This document shows positions 58,450-64,000 of a DNA stretch of 64,000 nucleotides, piece by piece. Made by a program: the position numbers and the translations under genes. Source of the DNA: Streptomyces sp. NBC_01255 (GTDB lineage Bacteria > Actinomycetota > Actinomycetes > Streptomycetales > Streptomycetaceae); the NCBI RefSeq assembly GCF_036226445.1, contig NZ_CP108474.1, positions 2,418,001 through 2,482,000 of the forward strand. Direction: 5' to 3'. Positions within the stretch are counted from its first letter, which is position 1. Each line of letters starts with the position of its first letter. Under the pieces are notes generated by a model. That model had not been told where the DNA came from. It saw nothing but the letters and a program-made list of their open reading frames with translations, and ran no database searches.

Positions 58450-58545
58450 CCCCCGCAAGACCGCCGGTGCGGGCGATCCGCGGATCTCGGCTGGTCAGCA
58501 GGATGGAGCCATTGAGAACAACGGCTCACACCACGGGAGTTGACC

Positions 58546-59721
58546 ATGAAGAAGTCCACCCGCACCCTGCTCGCCGCCGCCCTGGTCCTGGGGGTGGCCG
58601 CGGGACCGGCGATCGTCCCGGCCGCGGCCGCCGCCCCGGCCGCCGCCGCACCTCAGAGTTCGGCCCCCTCCCTGGAGGCGGCGATGTCGGCCGCGATCGC
58701 CGGTCTGCCCCGGGCCGACGCCACGGCCGCGCTGGTCAGGGTCGGCGGCACGGAGGGTTCCTGGCAGGGCAGTTCGGGCGTCCACGACCTGGAGAGCGGC
58801 GCCCCGGCCGACCCGGCCGCCCGCTTCCGGGCCGGTTCGGTGACGAAGGTCTTCACGGCGGCGACCGTCCTCCAGCTCGCCGCCGAGGGCCGGATCGACC
58901 TGGACCGGCCGGCCCGCTCGTACCTGCCCGACCTGATCCCCGGCCGGTACGCCAGGGTGACCGTCCGCCAGCTCCTGAACCACACGCACGGCATCCCGGC
59001 CCCCGACTTCGCGGGCACGACCGTGGAGGAGTGGTACGCGAACCGCTTCCAGGTCCACACCCCCGAGGCGATGGTCCGTTCGGCGACGGCGAAGCCGCGC
59101 GAGTTCCGGCCGGGCACGAAGCAGCACTACCTCAACATCGGGTACACCATCGCCGGTCTGATCGTGGAGCGGGTCACGGGCGACACGTACGAGCGGCAGG
59201 TGGAGCGGCGGATCCTGCGCCCGCTCGGCCTCCGTGACACGTACTTCCCCGGCAAGGACCCCCGGATCGCCGGTCCGTACAACCACGGCTACCAGACGAT
59301 GCGGCTCGACGACGGGACGACCGGGCTGCGGGACGTCTCCGTGTGGGGGACGACGGACGGCTGGGCGGCCGGCGACCTCGTGTCGACCACCGCCGACCTG
59401 GAGCGGTTCACGCGGGCACTGTTCGCGGGCCGGGTGGTGCGCGGGCCGCTCCTGGAGGAGATGTTCACCCTGCCGAAGGTCCCTGACCTGCAGTCGGGCG
59501 ACCCGGCCGCGTACGCCGCCGGTCTGGCGATGAAGCGGCTCGGCGGGCGCGAGGTGTGGGGCAAGACGGGCGGCCGCTGGGGCTACAACGCGGCCATCGC
59601 GTCGACCCGCGGCGGCGGCCGCACGCTCGTCTACAGCGTCAACGCCACGATCGCCAAGGGCCAGGACATGAACCGGACGGCGCTGACCGTCATGGTGGCG
59701 GCGTACGGGATGCCCGGCTGA
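58546..59721 (+). CDS. Secreted serine hydrolase, beta-lactamase/DD-peptidase family
   Basis: 391 residues with a Sec signal (KKSTRTLLAAALVLGVAAGP). Catalytic S98-x-x-K101 in AGSVTKVF, a YLN motif in KQHYLNIGYT and KTG in WGKTGGRWG, so the penicillin-binding set is complete. It probably acts on peptidoglycan or related bonds outside the cell; a D-alanyl-D-alanine carboxypeptidase or esterase activity is possible. Start ATG 58546 fits the signal; the TTG two codons upstream is less likely. Its stop abuts the stop of the convergent nitroreductase. Confidence 0.9.
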   Translation: MKKSTRTLLAAALVLGVAAGPAIVPAAAAAPAAAAPQSSAPSLEAAMSAAIAGLPRADATAALVRVGGTEGSWQGSSGVHDLESGAPADPAARFRAGSVTKVFTAATVLQLAAEGRIDLDRPARSYLPDLIPGRYARVTVRQLLNHTHGIPAPDFAGTTVEEWYANRFQVHTPEAMVRSATAKPREFRPGTKQHYLNIGYTIAGLIVERVTGDTYERQVERRILRPLGLRDTYFPGKDPRIAGPYNHGYQTMRLDDGTTGLRDVSVWGTTDGWAAGDLVSTTADLERFTRALFAGRVVRGPLLEEMFTLPKVPDLQSGDPAAYAAGLAMKRLGGREVWGKTGGRWGYNAAIASTRGGGRTLVYSVNATIAKGQDMNRTALTVMVAAYGMPG

Positions 59722-60372
59722 TCACCACGCGTCCCAGTGGAGCACCTGCTCGCGCGGGATGCGCCGGGCCGGCCGGAAGTCGGTCCCGATCGTGTACGCG
59801 ACGGGGATGAAGGCGGCCTGCATCACCTGCTCGTACGGGATGCCGAGGAAGCGCGCGAACTCCCGCTCCATCGGCAGGTTCCCCGTCGTCCACACCGTGC
59901 CGAGCCCCCGCTCGCGGGCGGCGAGCATGAAGCTCCAGGCGGCGGGCAGGATCGACCCCCAGGTGCCGGCCTGATGGGTGACGGAGGCGCCCTCGGTCCG
60001 CCCTTCGACGCAGGGGATGACGTACGCGGGGACCTCGTGCAGGTGCCGGTGCAGGTGCCCGACGCCGGAGTAGACGCGGTCCATCACCCCGGGCGCGACC
60101 TCGGCCCGGCGCACGTCCCGGTCGGGCAGCGGCTGGTGGGCGCCGGGCGCGGCGAGGGAGGCGCGCCACAGATCGGCGAGGACGGCCCGCCGCTCCGGGT
60201 CGGTGACGATGACGAAGTGCCAGCGCTGCCGGTTGCGGCCGGTGGGCGCCTGGACGGCGAGGTCCACGCACTCCTCCAGGAGCGCGCGGGGCACGGGCCG
60301 GGTGAGGTCGAGGCGGTGCCGGACGGCCCGGGTGGTGGAGAGCAGGGTGTCGGAAGCGAGACCGAGGTTCAT
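59722..60372 (-). CDS. Nitroreductase family flavoprotein
   Basis: 216 residues, FMN-dependent NAD(P)H oxidoreductase fold: LSTTRAVRHRLDLTRPV, APTGRNRQRWHFVIVTD, and SFMLAARERGLGTVWTT near the C-terminus. The substrate is unknown. Start ATG 60372 (MNLGLASDTLL). The stop abuts the serine-hydrolase stop without spacing. It is divergent from the IclR gene, 73 bp away, so IclR may control it. Confidence 0.9.
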   Translation of the reverse strand: MNLGLASDTLLSTTRAVRHRLDLTRPVPRALLEECVDLAVQAPTGRNRQRWHFVIVTDPERRAVLADLWRASLAAPGAHQPLPDRDVRRAEVAPGVMDRVYSGVGHLHRHLHEVPAYVIPCVEGRTEGASVTHQAGTWGSILPAAWSFMLAARERGLGTVWTTGNLPMEREFARFLGIPYEQVMQAAFIPVAYTIGTDFRPARRIPREQVLHWDAW

Positions 60373-60445
60373 GCGTTGAGCCTCGTACGGGCCGGGCGGG
60401 GCGGGAAGTCCGGGCTTCCACTGAGTGAAAGGCACGGTCGGCGAC

Positions 60446-61123
60446 ATGGGCGAGAGCGTGGCGGGGCGGCTCTTCTCGGTACTGGACGCCTTCGACGCCC
60501 CACGGGGCGGACCGGCGGCGCTGCGGCTCACCGACATCGCGGCGCGGACGGGACTCCCGGCGCCGACGGCCCTGCGCATGGTGCGGGAACTGGTCGCCTG
60601 GGGCGGTCTGGAGCGGGGCGCGGACGGCACGTACCGGCTGGGGCTGCGGCTGCGGGCGCTCGGCGCGGCGGCGCCCTGCCCGCGTGGCCTCCTCGACGCG
60701 GCGCTGCCCGCGCTGCGGGCGCTCGGCGCCAGGACGGGCGGCCACGCGGACGTGGCGGTCCTGTCCGGCCCCGCCGACGGGGGCGTGCTGTGCCTGGTGA
60801 GCGGGGAGCGGCTGCCGGGCCATGCGACGGCGTACGGCAAGGTCCTGCTCACCGCTCCCCCGGCGGAACTCCCCCGCCTCACCCGCCACACGGTGGTCTC
60901 GCCGGGGCCGCTGGCCGCCCAACTGGCCCGGATCCGCGCGGAGGGCCTCGCGGTCTGCGCCGAGGAGCACCGGCTGGGCGAGATCACGGTGGCGGCCCCG
61001 GTGCGGGGCCCGGCCGGGCCGGTCGCCGCCCTCGGCGTGACCGTCACCGCCGGCGTACCCCTGGAGCGCGTGACGGCGGCGGTCCGGGAGGCCGCTAGGC
61101 GGGTACGGCCGCCGGCGCCGTGA
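60446..61123 (+). CDS. IclR family transcriptional regulator
   Basis: 225 residues: winged HTH (RLTDIAARTGLPAPTALRMV) then the IclR effector domain (LPGHATAYGKVLLTAPPAEL). Start ATG 60446 gives GESVAGRLFSVLDAFD, the normal N-terminus; GTG 60425 would add 7 residues. The effector is unknown. It is divergent from the nitroreductase gene and overlaps the membrane-protein gene at its 3' end by 29 bp on the other strand. Confidence 0.9.
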   Translation: MGESVAGRLFSVLDAFDAPRGGPAALRLTDIAARTGLPAPTALRMVRELVAWGGLERGADGTYRLGLRLRALGAAAPCPRGLLDAALPALRALGARTGGHADVAVLSGPADGGVLCLVSGERLPGHATAYGKVLLTAPPAELPRLTRHTVVSPGPLAAQLARIRAEGLAVCAEEHRLGEITVAAPVRGPAGPVAALGVTVTAGVPLERVTAAVREAARRVRPPAP

Positions 61124-61631
61124 CCGTCGCGGCCTCCAGGCGCTTGATCATCCGGCGCACGACGAGCAGCGGCAGGATCCCGATGACGCCGAAGGACATG
61201 TCGATGACCGACCACCAGAAGGGAATGCCCCTGATGGGCCCGCAGATCAGGGCGAGCGGGACGATGCCGGCGCAGGCGATCATCCCGAACTCGACGACCC
61301 AGATGTTGCGGACGGGGTCGCGGTACACGCCGTAGAAGGCGACCGCGATGACGAGGTGCGCGAAGGCCAGCCAGTCGGTCCCGTAGAGGAGGTACGGCGC
61401 CTGCTCGTCGGCGAGGGTGAGCCCGCCCCGCACCCGGGCGATCCACTCGGCGAGCCCGGGGAAGAGCTCGGCCACGGGAGCGGCCCAGGACTCCAACGCC
61501 TCGTCGAGGAAACGGACTTCGGTGACGAGCGGGAAGGCGGTGACCCCGCTCAGGACCAGGCAGATCACGAAGAGGACCAGCCAGTAACGGATGCGCGTGA
61601 GAAGGGCTCTCGGCCCGTTCGAGTCGCTCAT
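61095..61631 (-). CDS. Integral membrane protein, function unknown
   Basis: 178 residues with about four helices (WLVLFVICLVLSGVTAFPL, AFAHLVIAVAFYGVYRD, MIACAGIVPLALICGPI, FGVIGILPLLVVRRM). I recognise no family. It overlaps IclR tail-to-tail by 29 bp. Confidence 0.8.
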   Translation of the reverse strand: MSDSNGPRALLTRIRYWLVLFVICLVLSGVTAFPLVTEVRFLDEALESWAAPVAELFPGLAEWIARVRGGLTLADEQAPYLLYGTDWLAFAHLVIAVAFYGVYRDPVRNIWVVEFGMIACAGIVPLALICGPIRGIPFWWSVIDMSFGVIGILPLLVVRRMIKRLEAATVTAPAAVPA

Positions 61632-61711
61632 GACGGCAGCGTACGCCCCTCATGAACGTGTTCAAAAACGGGGGTCGGCTCTCCTCGCGGCCGCTTGCTC
61701 ACAGCCGTTGC

Positions 61712-62875
61712 TCACAGCCCCACGATCGCGTTCCACTTCTTCGCGAACTCCTGCCGCTCGTCGGCGCGGATGTCGCGGGCGATGGCGAGACGGCTCCGCA
61801 TGTCGGCGTCCGGGAAGATCAGCGGATCCTCGGCGAGGGCGACCAGTTCCTCGTCGCCGGAGTCCGCGAGGACGCTCTGCGCGGCCGGCACGGGGCAGAC
61901 GTAGTTGACCCAGGCGGCCAGTTCGGCGGCGACCTCGGGCTCGTAGTAGTAGTCGATCAGCTTCTCGGCGTTGGTCTTGTGCTGGGCGCGGTTGGGGATC
62001 ATGAGGGACTCGGCCCACAGTTCGCCGCCCTCCTCGGGGACGACGAACTCGATGTCGGGGTTGTCGGCCTGGAGCTGGATGACGTCGCCGGAGTACGCCT
62101 GACAGGCGAGCACGTCGCCGGTGGACAGGTCCTTGATGTAGTCGTTTCCGGTGAAGCGGCGGATGTGCTTCTTCCGGACGAGCCCCTCGATCTGCTCGCA
62201 CAGGGCGAGGAAGTCGTCGCGCGTCCACCGGGTCACGTCGACGCCGTTGCCCTGGAGGAGCAGGGACATGGACTCGTCGAGCCCGGAGAGCAGGGTGACC
62301 TTGCCGCGCAGGTCGTCGGCCCACAGCTCCTTCGTGGAGCGGAGTTCGCGGCCGAGCTTCTTCCGGTTGTACGCGATGCCGGTGATCCCGGACTGCCAGG
62401 GCACGCTGTGGAGTCGGCCCGCGTCGAACGCGGGCGCACGCAGCTGCGGGTTGAGGTGCTTCGCGACGTGGGGCTGGGCCGCGCGGTCCATCTCCTGGAC
62501 CCAGCCGAGGCGGACGAAGCGGGCGGCCATCCAGTCGCTGACGACGATCAGGTCGCGGCCGGTCTCCTGATGGTTCATCAGGGACGGGCCGATCTTGCCG
62601 AAGAACTCGTCGTTGTCGTTGATCTCCTCCGTGTAGCGGACGGAGATCCCGGTGCGCTCGCGGAAGGCGTTCAGGGTCGGGCGCTTCGACGTGTCGTCGT
62701 CATCGGTGTCGATGTAGAGCGGCCAGTTGGCGAAGTCGAGCGTCCGGTCGCGCGCGGACAGATCGCGGCCGGCCCGGTCGCGCTCGTCGACGTAGGCGGC
62801 GGGCACCCCGCACCCGGCGAGCGCCGCGGCCGCCCCGACACCGCCGATCCCGCGCAGCAGGGACCGGCGGGACAT
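61712..62875 (-). CDS. Spermidine/putrescine-binding lipoprotein, PotD-like (copy 2)
   Basis: 387 residues from ATG 62875: MSRRSLLRGIGGVGAAAALA with Tat-like arginines, then the lipobox LAGC. The binding domain has FANWPLYIDTDDDDTSKRPT, RYTEEINDNDEFFGKIGPSL, HIRRFTGNDYIKDLSTGD and HKTNAEKLIDYYYE. It parallels PotD copy 1, with no permease or ATPase beside it. GTG 62899 is another possible start; AGGA before 62875 favours the ATG. It lies downstream of the second aminoaldehyde dehydrogenase and behind a hairpin. Confidence 0.88.
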   Translation of the reverse strand: MSRRSLLRGIGGVGAAAALAGCGVPAAYVDERDRAGRDLSARDRTLDFANWPLYIDTDDDDTSKRPTLNAFRERTGISVRYTEEINDNDEFFGKIGPSLMNHQETGRDLIVVSDWMAARFVRLGWVQEMDRAAQPHVAKHLNPQLRAPAFDAGRLHSVPWQSGITGIAYNRKKLGRELRSTKELWADDLRGKVTLLSGLDESMSLLLQGNGVDVTRWTRDDFLALCEQIEGLVRKKHIRRFTGNDYIKDLSTGDVLACQAYSGDVIQLQADNPDIEFVVPEEGGELWAESLMIPNRAQHKTNAEKLIDYYYEPEVAAELAAWVNYVCPVPAAQSVLADSGDEELVALAEDPLIFPDADMRSRLAIARDIRADERQEFAKKWNAIVGL

Positions 62876-62961
62876 CGTGTTCCTGGCTATCGCTCTCACC
62901 GCCCCAGCATCCCCACCGGCGGCCACCTGCGGCAATGGACGCTCCGTCGAGCGACAGAGCA

Positions 62962-62998
62962 CGGCCCCGACACCCTGTCGACCAGGATGCCGGGGCCG
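62962..62998 (-). terminator. Hairpin between the second aminoaldehyde dehydrogenase and the second potD
   Basis: CGGCCCCG (62962-62969) pairs with CGGGGCCG (62991-62998), extended with interruptions. It follows the dehydrogenase stop (63021) and precedes the PotD start on the minus strand. Confidence 0.7.
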
Positions 62999-63020
62999 CG
63001 TGTGACGCGCCGGGGTGCGA

Positions 63021-64000
63021 TCAGCCCAGGGAGGTCATCACGTGCTTGATGCGCGTGTAGTCCTCGAAGCCGTACGCGGAGAGGTCCTTGCCGTAGCCGG
63101 ACTTCTTGTAGCCGCCGTGGGGCATCTCGGCGACGAGCGGGATGTGGGTGTTGATCCACACACAGCCGAAGTCGAGGGCCTTGGACATGCGCATCGCGCG
63201 CGCGTGGTCCTTGGTCCAGACGGAGGAGGCCAGGGCGTACTCGACGTCGTTGGCGTACGCGAGGGCCTGGGCCTCGTCCGTGAAGGACTGCACGGTGATG
63301 ACCGGGCCGAAGACCTCGTTCTGGACGATCTCGTCGTCCTGCTTGAGGCCGGAGACGACGGTCGGGGCGTAGAAGTAGCCCTTGTCGCCGACGCGGTGAC
63401 CGCCGGCCTCGACCTTGGCGTGGGCCGGGAGGCGCTCGATGAAGCCGGTGACCTGCTTCAGCTGGTTGGCGTTGTTGAGCGGGCCGTAGAGCACGTCCTC
63501 GTCGTCCGGCTGGCCGGTCTTCGTCTCGGCGGCGGCCTTGGCGAGGGCGGCGACGAACTCGTCGTGGATGGACTCGTGGACGAGGACGCGGGTGGCGGCC
63601 GTACAGTCCTGGCCGGCGTTGAAGAAGCCCGCGACCGCGATGTCCCCGACGGCCGACTCGATGTCGGTGTCCTCGAAGACGACGACCGGGGCCTTGCCGC
63701 CCAGCTCCAGGTGGACGCGCTTGACGTCCTTGGCCGCCGACTCGGCGACCTGCATGCCGGCGCGGACCGAGCCGGTGATGGAGGCCATCGCCGGGGTCGG
63801 GTGCTCGACCATGGCCTTGCCCGTCTCGCGGTCACCGCAGATGACGTTGAAGACGCCCTTGGGGACGATCTGCCCGATGATCTCGGCCATCAGGACGGTC
63901 GACGCGGGGGTCGTGTCCGAGGGCTTGAGGACGACGGTGTTTCCCGCCGCGAGGGCCGGGGCGAACTTCCACACGGCCATCATCATCGGGTAGTTCCACG
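63021..64000 (-). CDS. Aminoaldehyde dehydrogenase (copy 2), 5' end outside window
   Basis: About 326 visible residues at the C-terminal side of an ALDH; the N-terminus lies beyond 64000, the visible part beginning WNYPMMMAVWKFAPALA. Base and nucleophile motifs are LELGGKAP and NAGQDCTAATR, and SGLKQDDEIVQNEVFGPV follows. The pattern matches the gamma-aminobutyraldehyde dehydrogenase at 50910-52424 closely. With the second PotD downstream it appears to be a separate polyamine module. Confidence 0.93.
   Translation of the reverse strand, partial: WNYPMMMAVWKFAPALAAGNTVVLKPSDTTPASTVLMAEIIGQIVPKGVFNVICGDRETGKAMVEHPTPAMASITGSVRAGMQVAESAAKDVKRVHLELGGKAPVVVFEDTDIESAVGDIAVAGFFNAGQDCTAATRVLVHESIHDEFVAALAKAAAETKTGQPDDEDVLYGPLNNANQLKQVTGFIERLPAHAKVEAGGHRVGDKGYFYAPTVVSGLKQDDEIVQNEVFGPVITVQSFTDEAQALAYANDVEYALASSVWTKDHARAMRMSKALDFGCVWINTHIPLVAEMPHGGYKKSGYGKDLSAYGFEDYTRIKHVMTSLG

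Overview
This 64 kb window is chromosomal DNA of a Streptomyces-type actinomycete. GC content is very high, nearly every real gene has GC-rich third codon positions, ATGA/GTG/TTG starts and 1-4 nt overlaps are common, and the housekeeping gene order (truB-rbfA-ylxP, infB-ylxR-nusA-rimP, proS, ispG, rip-dxr) is typical of Streptomyces. From memory, unsearched, it resembles the S. coelicolor core interval around SCO5657-SCO5711. There is no rRNA, tRNA, insertion sequence, prophage or CRISPR array that I can recognise, and no gene-free stretch longer than 300 bases.

Layout. 1-2.6 kb: end of a dipeptide/oligopeptide ABC importer operon (permease, two ATPases). 2.7-4.4 kb: two genes facing away from each other, a secreted RTX-like repeat protein and a cytochrome P450. 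Both lack their 5' ends at the same point (about 3680-3694), which looks like one deletion scar. 4.5-16.5 kb: on the minus strand, ribF, a 1321-residue pseudo-trypsin/NTPase protein, truB, rbfA, ylxP, then infB, ylxR, nusA and rimP. 16.7-19.6 kb: plus-strand lipoprotein, DUF4439 protein, a kinase-fold protein without kinase residues, and an SPFH protein. 19.7-32.1 kb: mostly minus strand: proS, two acetyltransferases, ispG, rip, dxr, an atypical aroA, an acyl-CoA dehydrogenase and an aldehyde dehydrogenase. This places two MEP isoprenoid genes (dxr, ispG) next to a site-2 protease and an EPSP synthase.

32.3-45.2 kb: EamA exporter, PucR regulator, a membrane-anchored VirD4/FtsK-like ATPase, gabT, a PAP2 phosphatase, a secreted GH18 chitinase with a classic chitinase/DasR-type promoter element, a small Prim-Pol-like protein and an MMPL exporter. 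45.2-52.4 kb: a polyamine catabolic operon read on the minus strand: aldehyde dehydrogenase, potD, potA, potB, potC and an FAD amine oxidase. 52.6-61.6 kb: NADAR protein, DUF4190 protein, an adenosine-deaminase-family enzyme (probably aminodeoxyfutalosine deaminase of menaquinone synthesis), GDPD, methyltransferase, NarL-type two-component pair, secreted serine hydrolase, nitroreductase/IclR pair and a membrane protein. 61.7-64 kb: a second PotD and a second aminoaldehyde dehydrogenase cut by the window end.

How the genes fit together. The polyamine set can import putrescine or spermidine (PotABCD), oxidise the amine (FAD oxidase), oxidise the aminoaldehyde (either dehydrogenase) and transaminate GABA (GabT). 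The PucR regulator and the third aldehyde dehydrogenase (30.7-32.1 kb) are plausible partners. The strongest unusual observations are the shared truncation point, the protein fused from two degenerate catalytic domains between truB and ribF, the pseudokinase, the atypical AroA, and several perfect inverted repeats at promoters.
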